Source: Desulfarculales bacterium UBA696 (GTDB taxonomy: Bacteria; Desulfobacterota; Syntrophobacteria; Syntrophobacterales; Syntrophobacteraceae). From it: a stretch of DNA of 64,000 nt. Each line of letters opens with the position of its first letter. Within the stretch, counting starts at the first letter, position 1. A program made the position numbers and the translations under genes. This document shows positions 8,619-17,203 of this stretch, piece after piece. The stretch lies in assembly GCA_002298995.1 (NCBI GenBank), contig DBMO01000001.1, positions 5,791-69,790 of the forward strand, given 5' to 3'. The notes beneath the pieces are model-generated. The model did not search any database, was not told the origin of the DNA, and was given only the letters and a program-made list of their open reading frames with translations.

Positions 8619-9290
8619 TCAGCGTAATTCGGCCACTTTGCGCCGGTATTGCGAGGCTTTGGTGTTATCACCCGCTTCCTTGTACAGATCGGCTTCGAGC
8701 CGAAATACTTCCTTGAGCCTTGCGGGTTCGTCCTGGTAGAGGATTTCCGCCTTTTTCGCGAATTCGAGCGCTTTTTTCCTTGCGCCTTTCTGCCGCCATG
8801 CGCGTGCAAGGAGCAGGAATGCTTCCGGGTTTTGCACGTCAACCTGTATGGCGCGCTCAAGGACCGGAATGGCAAGATCGGGCTTGCCGCGGTCGAGCGG
8901 CTCGCGGGCCTCGTTCACAAGCTGCATGGAGGCGAGGAGTTGGGGCGTCTGTGGCTCAGTTTTTCTGGACGGTGCGGGCGCGGGCGGTGAGAACTGCGGC
9001 TGGTCACCCCGTGGAGGCTGCGCCTGTGGCGCGGGCACCGGTTGAGCGGGAGTTATCGTTGGAAGATCATGTTTTTTGAACTCGGAACTCCTGCCGATAA
9101 GCGGCCCCTGCTGCGCGGGCGCCCCTGGTGCGGCAGCGGGTTGCGGTGCCGAGTACCGGGGCTCAGGCGAGGGAGAGCTAAATTCAGTGGGAATATATAC
9201 CGGCGGCCGGCTCAACGTGCAGGCCGGGGAAAAAAGAGCAAGAAATGCAAGGCCCACGATGTACAGTAAAGAGCCTTTGAAATATATCAT
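8619..9290 (-). CDS. TPR-containing lipoprotein
   Basis: Likely outer- or inner-membrane lipoprotein. I choose the ATG at 9290 because AGGGG lies 6 bases upstream; an in-frame start 10 codons earlier lacks one. The N-terminus is a hydrophobic signal (YIVGLAFLALFSPAC) whose cysteine fits a loose lipobox. About 90 residues of Pro/Ala/Gln-rich linker follow. The last 100 residues contain at least two tetratricopeptide-like helix pairs (AREPLDRGKPDLAIPVLERA and ALEFAKKAEILY). Such proteins usually act as envelope scaffolds. It is followed by the AI-2E permease and preceded by the PBP1B gene, 68 bases away. Confidence 0.7.
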   Translation of the reverse strand: MIYFKGSLLYIVGLAFLALFSPACTLSRPPVYIPTEFSSPSPEPRYSAPQPAAAPGAPAQQGPLIGRSSEFKKHDLPTITPAQPVPAPQAQPPRGDQPQFSPPAPAPSRKTEPQTPQLLASMQLVNEAREPLDRGKPDLAIPVLERAIQVDVQNPEAFLLLARAWRQKGARKKALEFAKKAEILYQDEPARLKEVFRLEADLYKEAGDNTKASQYRRKVAELR

Positions 9291-9358
9291 CGAAACCCCT
9301 AATCGCCTTAAATCACCCAAATTCCTATCCCTAAAATTCCTAAAATCAGCGCCCCATT

Positions 9359-11632
9359 TTATTCAGCTGTGTGAAGAGTGCAAGGATCATTGAGCACGGT
9401 GTCGGATAAAAAGTACTCTATTTTTTGCTCTCGGCAGTGAATGGTGGCCAGCCGGCCCGATGTGGAGCATATTATTCTCTGGCAAACTCCCGGAGGAATG
9501 CGGAAATTCTGGGGATTTATCCATGGACGAACGGATTTCATGAATCTGGCCCAAATCCTTGCAGCCCCCTCGGCGCCGGTCAGGCCCGTGGGGCGATTGT
9601 CGTCGTAGCCCACCCAGACCAACACCAGAAGGTCGGTTGTATAGCCGGCGAACCATGAGTCACGGTACTCGCTGGTGGTGCCGGTTTTCCCGGCGCACTT
9701 GAAATCGATTCCGAGCTTTTTGAGGTTCTTTGCCGTCCCCCGCTGGATAACCCCTTCGAGTGCGGAGGTTACAAGGAATGCCTTTGCCGGTGAGGCCACG
9801 GAGGAAAATTCAACGGTTCGGCGCTCCTGCACGTCCCCGTTTTCGCCCACAATTTCCTTCAAACTAAGCAGATATGGTTTCTGGCCGTCATTGTCGAGGA
9901 CGGCGTAGACGGCGGCAAGCTCCATCGGAGTCACTTCAAATGAGCCCAGAGCAAGCGATGGGACAGGCTGTAGGGGCGATTCGAAGCCAAGTTCTCTCAA
10001 TGTCTGGATAACGTTCTCCAGTCCGGTTCCAATGGCCAGACTGACGGTTGCCGAGTTAAGGGACTGTTCGAGCGCCTCGCGCACCGAGACCTTGCCGCGA
10101 TATTTGCCGTCAAAATTCTTAGGGATCCAAGGTCCCTCGGCAGTTTCATATTCGGTCGCGGTATCGGCCAGCTTGTCCGAGAGGCTGAAGCGGTCAAGAG
10201 CGCTCAGGAAGACGAACGGCTTCAGGGCCGATCCTGGCTGGCGGTGAGCATTGAGAGCGCGGTTGAAGGTGCTCTCGGAGTAATTCCTGCCGCCTATCAA
10301 GGCGTAAATGGCGCCGGTTTTGGGCTGAATAGCAATCAGCACCGCCTGAAGAGGTTCACTGTTGTCTTGGCCGACCCAGGCGGTGGGCGGCAAATCTTTT
10401 TCGAGTTCATGGAGGCCCTCACGCACGGCGGCATCCGCTGCAACCGCCATTTCGGGGTGCAGCGTCGTATAGACGGTCAGGTCCTCCGAAGCCAGCACCT
10501 CCGGCGCATAAAGCTCCTGTGCCTGCTTTCGCACGTAATCGATAAAATAGGGAGCAATGCCTGAAGCAATCGAGGGGTCGGCCAGACGGATTTGCTCGGA
10601 GCGAGATGATTCGTAGTCCGACGGAGAAATTTTTCGAAGGTCCAGCATGCGCTTCAGCACAATATTTCTTCTCTCAAAGGCATCTTCGGAATGGGTCAGG
10701 GGCGAGTAGGTATTCGGCCCGCAGATCATTCCCGCCAGGGTCGCCGCCTCTGAGAGACTGAGATCGTCAACGTTGCGGCCGAAATAGTACCTGGACGCCT
10801 CTCCCATTCCGTGAATAGCGATACCGCCCCTCTGGCCCATATAAATCTCATTCATGTACATCTCGAGGATCTCGTCCTTTTCGTAGAGCGTCTCGAGAAT
10901 GAAGGCCATTGAGAGTTCGAGTGCTTTCCGGCGGAAACTGCGCTCAGATTCCAGGAAGTAGTTTTTCACCAGTTGCTGCGTTATTGTCGATCCGCCCTGG
11001 ACCACCCGGCCCGCCATAAGATCGGCCCACCCCGCCCGCAGAATTCCAATGATGTCGATGCCGCTGTGATCGTAGAAACGGTGGTCCTCGATGCTGACTA
11101 TCGCGTCGATGAGATGGCGTGGAACCTGGCGGATATTAATGAGCATCCTGCTCTCGCGCTGAGGTCCAAACAGGCGCGCAACCTCCATTGGTTCAATTTC
11201 GACGAAGTTTATCTCGCCCCTTGGGCCTCGAATTTTAGCAATATTATTTTTATTGAAATCGAACTGGATGCGCTGAGACGGCAGGAAGTGGCCGGGAAAC
11301 TGGAAGTCGCGCAGGTGAACAATCAGGCTGCCGCCGGATATGCGGTACTCTCCGGCCGAGATGGGCTCCTTCGAAGCCTCTTTATATCTGCGCAGGTCCA
11401 GCATGTGCTTCAACCCGGAAATCGGCAGCTCCTGCCCGAAATATATTGGGACGGTGCCCGAGAAAACCCTGGCCGGAACACTCCACCTGCGCGAGGAGAA
11501 TCGGCCCTTAACCTCGTTATGCATGTGATGGAAAAAAGCCGCCCCGAAAGCCGTCACGGAAATAATCACCATGAAAACGGCCGACAGAATTAGCTTTCGC
11601 GCACGAGATTTTTCTTTCTTAAATAGCCTCAT
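9359..11632 (-). CDS. mrcB: Bifunctional penicillin-binding protein 1B
   Basis: Class A PBP that polymerises and cross-links peptidoglycan, anchored in the inner membrane by one helix (residues 14-34). A UB2H-like domain covers about 50-125 (WSVPARVF..YRISG), which identifies the PBP1B rather than PBP1A type. The GT51 domain shows catalytic E182 in EDHRFYDHSGID and GGSTITQQ (213-220). The transpeptidase has S468-ALK, S524-LN and K649-TG. All key residues are intact and 757 residues is normal. A short C-terminal tail with several cysteines (CQRIICS, IHCRE) follows. In E. coli the UB2H domain receives an outer-membrane lipoprotein activator; the adjacent TPR lipoprotein could play such a part here, but that is inference. 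Confidence 0.93.
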   Translation of the reverse strand: MRLFKKEKSRARKLILSAVFMVIISVTAFGAAFFHHMHNEVKGRFSSRRWSVPARVFSGTVPIYFGQELPISGLKHMLDLRRYKEASKEPISAGEYRISGGSLIVHLRDFQFPGHFLPSQRIQFDFNKNNIAKIRGPRGEINFVEIEPMEVARLFGPQRESRMLINIRQVPRHLIDAIVSIEDHRFYDHSGIDIIGILRAGWADLMAGRVVQGGSTITQQLVKNYFLESERSFRRKALELSMAFILETLYEKDEILEMYMNEIYMGQRGGIAIHGMGEASRYYFGRNVDDLSLSEAATLAGMICGPNTYSPLTHSEDAFERRNIVLKRMLDLRKISPSDYESSRSEQIRLADPSIASGIAPYFIDYVRKQAQELYAPEVLASEDLTVYTTLHPEMAVAADAAVREGLHELEKDLPPTAWVGQDNSEPLQAVLIAIQPKTGAIYALIGGRNYSESTFNRALNAHRQPGSALKPFVFLSALDRFSLSDKLADTATEYETAEGPWIPKNFDGKYRGKVSVREALEQSLNSATVSLAIGTGLENVIQTLRELGFESPLQPVPSLALGSFEVTPMELAAVYAVLDNDGQKPYLLSLKEIVGENGDVQERRTVEFSSVASPAKAFLVTSALEGVIQRGTAKNLKKLGIDFKCAGKTGTTSEYRDSWFAGYTTDLLVLVWVGYDDNRPTGLTGAEGAARIWARFMKSVRPWINPQNFRIPPGVCQRIICSTSGRLATIHCREQKIEYFLSDTVLNDPCTLHTAE

Positions 11633-11670
11633 TCAGGTTGCCGGTTGCGAGTTGGCAGTTGCCGGTTACT

Positions 11671-11694
11671 GGCAGGCCGGCTGGAAAGCCTGCC
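11671..11694. repeat. Dispersed GGCAGGC/GCCTGCC palindrome
   Basis: GGCAGGC (11671-11677) and GCCTGCC (11688-11694) flank a 10-base centre in the gap between rlmD and mrcB. The adjacent bases contain imperfect tandem GTTGCCGGTT-like units. Related palindromes occur at 2199-2257, 17080-17100, 22017-22036 and 42057-42076. Confidence 0.6.
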
Positions 11695-11782
11695 CCCACA
11701 TGTCAGCCGGATCACGTGTTGCGGGTGCATATTACACCTTTCCGTTATCCGTCTTCTGTTTTCGGCCTTCCGTTTATCCGTT

Positions 11783-13204
11783 CTACGTCTTCCGATCCAG
11801 CATCATTACGCATTCTACGTGCGGGGTCTGGGGGAATAGGTCGAATGGCCGGATCGCCTTTATTTCATATGAATCAAGAAGCAGGGCCGCATCCCTGGCA
11901 AGGCTTGCCGGGTTGCACGAGACGGCTATTATCCGTTTGGGCGCGACATCGAGAAGCGTCTTTACCACCTTGGGGTGCATTCCAGCGCGCGGCGGGTCGG
12001 CTATCACCACATCGGGGCGACCGGCCTCCGCGGCCATTTTTATCATGTCCTTCAGGTCCCCAGCCAGAAAGGAGCAGTTACGCACGTTATTCAGACGGCA
12101 GTTTTCGTAGGCGTCATTTATCGCGTCGGCCACTATTTCAATTCCGGTAACCTTTTTTACGAGGGAGGCCACGTGGATGCCGATACTTCCCGTTCCGCAG
12201 TAGAGGTCCCAGACGTCTTCGGTCCCCTCGAACCCTGCAAACTCTTTTACGGTGTCGTAGAGCAGCTCGGCCGCAAGAGAGTTGGTCTGGAAAAATGAAT
12301 TAGCGGAAATCCGGAACGTCCGCTCCCCCAATTTTTCCTCGATAAATCCCGGGCCGAAAAGAACGCGACTGGAGTTGCCGGCAGCCACCTGCGATTTGCT
12401 GTCGCTCGTTGAATGGATAAAGGTTGAAATCTCGGGAAAATCAGCTGCAAGCCGCCTTGATAGCGAATCGACGGCGCTTTCGGCATTTGGGTTGGCGGAG
12501 GTTATGAGGTGGACCAGCATTTGCCCGGTCCTCTTTGTTTCCCTTACCACCAGAAAACGCCAAAATCCATCATGGTTTCTTATGCTGTAGGCAGGCAACC
12601 CGCTTGCTTTCGCCAGCTCCCGGACCTTTTTCATTAAGGCGGCGGCGGCCGGTGATTCGAGTAAACACCCCCCGATATTGAATACCTTATCGAAGAAGCC
12701 CCGAACGTGGAGCCCCAGGGCGAAAAGTTCTTCCCGGTCAAAAGAGCCTTCCAGCTCATCGGGCAAAAGCCATCTCTTCGCCGAAAAAGTGAACTCCATT
12801 TTGTTTCTGTAGTGGAACTGCTCCGGAGAGGCCACTATGGGCTGGACGTCGGCCTCGCTCACTCCGGCAATGTGGCTTAGGCACTCTATTACGTGATTTC
12901 TCTTCCAGTGCAGTTGATGGCCGTATGAAATGTCCTGCCAGTGGCACCCGCCGCAGATACCGAAATGAGGGCATTCAGGCGGAATATAATACTGGGACTG
13001 GGAAAGTATCTCGACCACCCTGCCTTCGGCGTAGTTTTTCTTCTTCTTGCCGATCCTAGCCCTGACAGTCTGTCCGGGCACCGCCCTTTCCAGAAAGACG
13101 ACAAACCCATCGACGCGCGCAACCGCCTTGCCGCCAAAAGCAAGCTTTTCGACAAAAAGCTCTATTTCCGATCCCTTGGTTACCTTTGGAATATTCTGAT
13201 TGAT
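11783..13204 (-). CDS. rlmD: 23S rRNA (uracil-5-)-methyltransferase RlmD
   Basis: TrmA/RumA-type methyltransferase that makes m5U1939 in 23S rRNA from SAM. The first ATG/GTG/TTG in frame is a GTG at 13081, but clear TRAM-domain sequence (SEIELFVEKLAFGGKAVARV) continues upstream of it to 13204. A perfect AAGGAG sits six bases before an ATC codon at 13202-13204, and no canonical start exists between there and an in-frame TGA. With the ATC start the protein has 473 residues and its [4Fe-4S] cysteines fall at 78, 84 and 87, close to 81, 87 and 90 of E. coli RlmD. The SAM site is DLYCGTGSIG and the catalytic cysteine is in VSCNPASLARD. The start could instead reflect a one-base lesion: an ATG in another frame lies at 13236-13238. 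Confidence 0.85.
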   Translation of the reverse strand: MNQNIPKVTKGSEIELFVEKLAFGGKAVARVDGFVVFLERAVPGQTVRARIGKKKKNYAEGRVVEILSQSQYYIPPECPHFGICGGCHWQDISYGHQLHWKRNHVIECLSHIAGVSEADVQPIVASPEQFHYRNKMEFTFSAKRWLLPDELEGSFDREELFALGLHVRGFFDKVFNIGGCLLESPAAAALMKKVRELAKASGLPAYSIRNHDGFWRFLVVRETKRTGQMLVHLITSANPNAESAVDSLSRRLAADFPEISTFIHSTSDSKSQVAAGNSSRVLFGPGFIEEKLGERTFRISANSFFQTNSLAAELLYDTVKEFAGFEGTEDVWDLYCGTGSIGIHVASLVKKVTGIEIVADAINDAYENCRLNNVRNCSFLAGDLKDMIKMAAEAGRPDVVIADPPRAGMHPKVVKTLLDVAPKRIIAVSCNPASLARDAALLLDSYEIKAIRPFDLFPQTPHVECVMMLDRKT

Positions 13205-13246
13205 GCCGATCTCCTTAATTGCCGCCGGAATGCGTCATTTAGAATT

Positions 13247-13298
13247 AAAAAAACAGGAAGGTCCCTCTCCGGGAGAGGATAAGAACCTCCCTTTCCTG
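13247..13298 (-). terminator. Intrinsic terminator upstream of rlmD
   Basis: On the minus strand CAGGAAAGG pairs with CCTTCCTG around an inner hairpin (CCTCTC-CCG-GAGAGG) and runs into seven T. It ends transcription from the small gene at 13518-13685 and lies just before the rlmD start, so rlmD needs a promoter inside or downstream of it. Confidence 0.75.
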
Positions 13299-13517
13299 AT
13301 TTTATTACATTACTACCTCGAAAGGTACAGAATGTTCAAATAATGCGAATAGCAGTGGTGGGCAGTAGCATGATCGTGCGCACCGGGGTGAAATTGCCCC
13401 TGTTGGAAATACTGGTTGAAACAGGACAACATGTAGGGTTGGCAGCGGCTCCATCGCGCCCACCCTACGTTAGACGGAATTTGCATTATGATTCGATAGA
13501 TTTGGAACACACACCAG

Positions 13518-13685
13518 CTAAACCCCGCGGCGCTCAGGAGACCGGCGAAAAGCTCCATAGAGCTTTTTGTCATGCCATTTGCCGTCAATGCACACCTTCA
13601 GGCGTCTCAAAATGAGGGCCTCGGAGCCGTGGGCATATACCTGGCCCTCATATTCACAGCTTTCTTTTCCAATCAGACCTTCCAT
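13518..13685 (-). CDS. Small DUF1496-like protein
   Basis: A 55-residue protein with the pattern C-x-Y-x4-Y-x2-G ... C-x2-G-x-W (CEYEGQVYAHGSE, then CIDGKWHDKKL), which resembles the DUF1496 family of small cysteine pair proteins. Function is unknown. I place the start at ATG 13685 because GAGGT lies about 7 bases upstream; a TTG seven codons earlier is less likely. The C-terminal Arg-rich tail may be degenerate. A terminator follows at 13247-13298. The gap between them contains only an open frame in another phase that I regard as a shadow. Confidence 0.5.
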   Translation of the reverse strand: MEGLIGKESCEYEGQVYAHGSEALILRRLKVCIDGKWHDKKLYGAFRRSPERRGV

Positions 13686-13815
13686 TTGGATTACCTCAAT
13701 GTTCAAAGTCTTGAAAAAATGCTTTTCTTCCTTAAAATCTTTTAACCACTTCGAAAGATAGCGGCAATCGGGCGCATTTTCCCCTGCCGCGGACGTTTCA
13801 GCAAAGGAGAAATTT

Positions 13816-14277
13816 ATGGCGCTCTACCTGGTTCAGCATGGAAAGAGTCTGCCCAGGGATCAGGACAGTGAACAGGGACTCTCTACCGAAGGGAGAGCCG
13901 ACATCGAGCGAATCAGCCAGGTGGCAAGGGGTTACGGCGTTCGACCGTCCGCCATCAGGCATAGCGGCAAGAAAAGAGCGCGCCAGAGCGCGGAAATGCT
14001 AGCAGAGTCCCTTTTGCCTGAAGGTCCGGTCGAGCAGATCTCGGGGATCGGCCCTCTGGACGATGTTACAATTCTTGCAAACCAGTTGAAAGCAGAGGAT
14101 AATCTGATGCTCGTCGGGCATCTTCCCTTTATGGAGAGGTTGGCGGGATTTCTCATTACAGGATTGCCGGAGCGGCTGGTATTTAAGTTCCAGAATGGCG
14201 GGATCGTCTGCCTCGATAAAGATCCTGACAGCCCTTGGTGGTTCGTAAAGTGGGCGCTTATGCCTCGGGTAGGTTGA
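13816..14277 (+). CDS. sixA: Phosphohistidine phosphatase SixA-like
   Basis: Histidine-phosphatase-superfamily protein of 153 residues; SixA removes phosphate from histidine-containing phosphotransfer domains. The catalytic histidine is H8 in LVQHGKS; the canonical motif is RHG, so Gln replaces the phosphate-binding Arg. The second half has the usual VGHLPFMERLAG segment, giving the second catalytic His. AAAGGAG lies 7 bases before the ATG. The Arg-to-Gln change may lower activity or shift specificity. It starts a forward cluster (sixA, MEMO-AMMECR1, unknown gene, PLC-like gene) with short gaps, suggesting an operon. Confidence 0.85.
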   Translation: MALYLVQHGKSLPRDQDSEQGLSTEGRADIERISQVARGYGVRPSAIRHSGKKRARQSAEMLAESLLPEGPVEQISGIGPLDDVTILANQLKAEDNLMLVGHLPFMERLAGFLITGLPERLVFKFQNGGIVCLDKDPDSPWWFVKWALMPRVG

Positions 14278-14320
14278 GTAGAGCCCTTCTTGCTGGAACG
14301 GGCAATTCGGAGGTGCATTC

Positions 14321-15730
14321 ATGGCTGCCGAAAAGATTCGGGAATCCGTAATTGCCGGCGCCTGGTATCCTGGAGATCCGGCAAGCCTCCAGAGGCAAAT
14401 ATCAGGATATCTTAGCAAGGCAAAACCTCCCGCCATAAACGGAAGGCTCACAGGGATCATAAGTCCCCACGCCGGCTACGTATACTCGGGTGGAGTCGCC
14501 GCCTGGGCTTACAAGCTCCTTGCCGAGAATCCGGTCCAGCGAGTCGTGATAATTGCTCCGAGCCATCAGGCACGGTTTTCGGGATCCAGCATATATAATC
14601 TTGGCGGATACCGTACGCCGCTCGGAATCGTCCCGCTCGACTTCGAGATCATAGAGGCCATGTTCGAGCATTCTTCAGTTATACGGTACGTACCCCAAGC
14701 CGATCAGCGGGAGCATTCGCTCGAAATTCAGCTGCCTTTCCTGCAGTCTGTTCTCCCACAGTTCAAACTCGTGCCGATAATTATGGGAGACCAGGATTAC
14801 CGCCATTGCAGTGAACTCGCCGAAATCCTTGCAGCCGTTCTCGGGAAAAAACCCACGCTCATGGTGGCGAGCACGGACCTTTCGCATTATCATCCATATG
14901 ACGATGCGCGCGCTCTGGATAAGGTTTTGCTGGACCGCATCGAGACTTTTGACCCAGAAGGACTTGCCGAAGCTATTCGCAATCGCAGCTGTGAGGCTTG
15001 CGGGGCTGGCCCCGTCCTAACGATGATGCTTGCGGCAAGAAAAATGGGTGCGGACAGCGCTAAAGTGCTCCATTATGCAAACTCCGGCGACGTTACGGGA
15101 GACGTGACCGGAGGGGTGGTGGGATATATGGCCGCGGCCGTCTTTAAGGCAGAAAAATCAGACCGGCACCGCTCGCGTGACGGAGGAACAGACCTGGGAT
15201 TCGACGCGCGGGAGAAGGAAACCCTTCGCAATCTGGCCTATCATGCGATCCGCAGCCGCTGCCTTGGAGAGCCGATGCCGGACATCCAGGCCGAGTCAGA
15301 AAACCTGCGGCAAAAAAGGGGAGCCTTCGTTTGCATCCGCAAGGGATCGGATCTCAGGGGGTGCATCGGCGTCATCGAACCTTATGCGCCGCTTGATGAA
15401 ACCATCAAGAAGATGGCTGTGGAGGCCGCTTTTAACGATCCCAGATTCTGTTCGCTCGCCGAAGCGGAACTGGACGAGATAGACATAGAAATATCGGTTT
15501 TAACGCCCATGGAGCGAATAAGCGATCCATCGGCAATCGAGGTCGGCAGGCACGGCCTGTTTATCCGCCGGGGAAATCAGTCGGGGTTGCTTTTGCCCCA
15601 AGTTCCGGTGGAACAGGGATGGGACCGGACCCAATTTCTCGAATTTACATGCAGGAAAGCCGGTCTTCCGAAAGGCGCCTGGAAAGAACCCGGTGTGGAA
15701 CTGTATGCTTTCTCGGCCGATATAATTTAG
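14321..15730 (+). CDS. Fused AmmeMemoRadiSam system proteins B (MEMO) and A (AMMECR1)
   Basis: One 469-residue protein carries both families. Residues 8-275 are MEMO-like, with putative metal/active-site residues in SPHAGYVYSG (H50), STDLSHYH (H189) and CEACG (C224/C227). Residues 293-467 are AMMECR1-like, with the hallmark LRGCIG (345-350). A Ser/Asp/Arg-rich linker joins them. In many anaerobes these domains are encoded with a radical SAM protein; that partner is not in this window. The biochemical role of the trio is unresolved. MEMO proteins resemble aromatic-ring dioxygenases, and human MEMO1 binds copper and iron. The start has only a modest upstream GGAGG (14310-14314). Confidence 0.92.
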   Translation: MAAEKIRESVIAGAWYPGDPASLQRQISGYLSKAKPPAINGRLTGIISPHAGYVYSGGVAAWAYKLLAENPVQRVVIIAPSHQARFSGSSIYNLGGYRTPLGIVPLDFEIIEAMFEHSSVIRYVPQADQREHSLEIQLPFLQSVLPQFKLVPIIMGDQDYRHCSELAEILAAVLGKKPTLMVASTDLSHYHPYDDARALDKVLLDRIETFDPEGLAEAIRNRSCEACGAGPVLTMMLAARKMGADSAKVLHYANSGDVTGDVTGGVVGYMAAAVFKAEKSDRHRSRDGGTDLGFDAREKETLRNLAYHAIRSRCLGEPMPDIQAESENLRQKRGAFVCIRKGSDLRGCIGVIEPYAPLDETIKKMAVEAAFNDPRFCSLAEAELDEIDIEISVLTPMERISDPSAIEVGRHGLFIRRGNQSGLLLPQVPVEQGWDRTQFLEFTCRKAGLPKGAWKEPGVELYAFSADII

Positions 15731-15756
15731 CAGCCGTGCTTCCATCAGGGGTTTAA

Positions 15757-16305
15757 ATGGCCCAGATTCTCGATCTATTCGAATGCAAGCGCCATCTAAC
15801 CGCGAAAAGGGGATTCGAGCCCTGGTCCAGGCGTTTTGGGAAGGCTTTTGAAGACGGCACCTCGATTCGCGACCTGGACAGCTCGATTGTGCGATACCTC
15901 ATCCGGGGGGGAGAAGATTCTGCCATGGCGCTCTACGAGTTCATAATGGGCGTAATGGGGCTTGGCGCCGGGCCGCGATTTCACCATCTCGAAACCAATA
16001 ACAAGATGGGGGTGACGGACATTACCCTTTTTCTTCTGGACCTGCTGCGGTTCGAGGCCATGTACCGACTGGGCTGGCTTGTTAACTACCGCTTTTTGAC
16101 GGTTCCGCTTCTGGATCTGGTCCAGAATTTCAGGTCCCAATTTTCGGCGGCAAGACACCAGTCGCCTTCCCTTGCCCCTTCACATCCCAAGTACATCCTG
16201 TACCTTGCCCAGTTCGAGAGCGACCGCGGCAGCTTCGTGAGAAAGATGATACCTGAAGCCATTCAGGCTTTTTGCGCGACTGAAAACGATACCTCGAAAT
16301 CCTAG
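15757..16305 (+). CDS. Conserved-looking protein of unknown function
   Basis: A 182-residue soluble protein that I do not recognise. It has no signal peptide or membrane helix. The middle is rich in hydrophobic and aromatic residues (ALYEFIMGVMGLG, TDITLFLLDLLRFEAMYRLGW) and suggests an alpha-helical fold. It sits 26 bases after MEMO-AMMECR1 and 10 bases before the PLC-like gene, both on the same strand, so it probably shares their message and perhaps their process. Confidence 0.7.
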   Translation: MAQILDLFECKRHLTAKRGFEPWSRRFGKAFEDGTSIRDLDSSIVRYLIRGGEDSAMALYEFIMGVMGLGAGPRFHHLETNNKMGVTDITLFLLDLLRFEAMYRLGWLVNYRFLTVPLLDLVQNFRSQFSAARHQSPSLAPSHPKYILYLAQFESDRGSFVRKMIPEAIQAFCATENDTSKS

Positions 16306-16315
16306 CCGGCCGGCC

Positions 16316-17203
16316 ATGCCAAAAGAACGATTCCACCTGTTTATAGCCGATGAGTACCTGCGGTCCTTTAAGGCCGGCTCAAGGATTCCCGGCCTGCCGC
16401 GGGCCGAGCGGATTGCATTTTTTCTCGGCGCCGTTTCCCCTGATATTTTCTTCTATGATTTGCCCACGTTTGCCCTCGGCAAGCTTGGCGATCGCCTGCA
16501 CGACTTGATGAATCGGGATGGTCTTGCACCGATTCAATACTGGCTCTCAAGGCCCTGGATCGAGGTGAATCCGGTTTCGCGCGAAACCGCCCTGGCCTGG
16601 GCGCTTGGATTTGCGTCTCATTTCCTGGCCGATGCGCTGTGGCATCCGATTATAAACGACCTGGACGGGTCACTGGACTTTTGCCTAGGCAAAGGATTAT
16701 CGGAAATCAATTGCCACCGTTTTATAGAAAGCGAGATGGAATCGTTTTGGCTTGGGCGGGTGGGCGCTTCAAAGCGCTATTCCGAAATGCTGAAAGAATT
16801 CGCATCGGATGAGGGCCTTTTTGGCCGGATCAGCTTGATTTACGGCAGCTTCCTTGCCGAGGTCGGATTAGCTCCTTATCCCACGGCAGGGCGGATACGC
16901 AGATGCTTTGTAATTCAGAATTTATTGCTGAGACTGTTTTCGAATCCCAAACTTGGAAGGTACAGGGACCGGTTACTCGACGCTCGCTTCGGCCGCTATC
17001 TCGGGGCGCTTATCGCGCCCGAGCGGCCGATATTGTTCGGGGAAAGCTTTCGAGCCCCCCAAACAGGAGGGTTGGTCGAGGCAGGCCGGAAAGCCTGTAT
17101 AAGTGACCTGTTCACTGATGAGCCGACGAGAAGATATGTTACTTCGTTAACCGCTCGCCTGTCTGATTTTGCAGGACGGCTCGCACAATCCCCTCCCAGT
17201 TGA
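16316..17203 (+). CDS. Zinc-dependent phospholipase C-like protein
   Basis: A 295-residue protein resembling the bacterial Zn-dependent PLC superfamily. Potential metal ligands are H7 near the N-terminus, the PDIFFYD motif, HDLMN, and the SHFLADALWHP motif near residue 100-115, in the expected order. There is no signal peptide, so a cytoplasmic or membrane-associated role is more likely than a secreted toxin. The coding end overlaps the convergent transketolase gene by 65 bases. Within the last 50 codons a GGCAGGCCGGAAAGCCTG palindrome (17082-17099) is translated as part of the protein (EAGRKAC). There is no clear Shine-Dalgarno, consistent with coupling to the gene 10 bases upstream. Confidence 0.7.
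   Translation: MPKERFHLFIADEYLRSFKAGSRIPGLPRAERIAFFLGAVSPDIFFYDLPTFALGKLGDRLHDLMNRDGLAPIQYWLSRPWIEVNPVSRETALAWALGFASHFLADALWHPIINDLDGSLDFCLGKGLSEINCHRFIESEMESFWLGRVGASKRYSEMLKEFASDEGLFGRISLIYGSFLAEVGLAPYPTAGRIRRCFVIQNLLLRLFSNPKLGRYRDRLLDARFGRYLGALIAPERPILFGESFRAPQTGGLVEAGRKACISDLFTDEPTRRYVTSLTARLSDFAGRLAQSPPS

Noticed and set aside
13313..13588. 91-codon reverse frame overlapping the DUF1496-like gene
   Set aside because: It is in another phase of the small gene and has no binding site or domain; the overlapping frame has the conserved Cys pattern.
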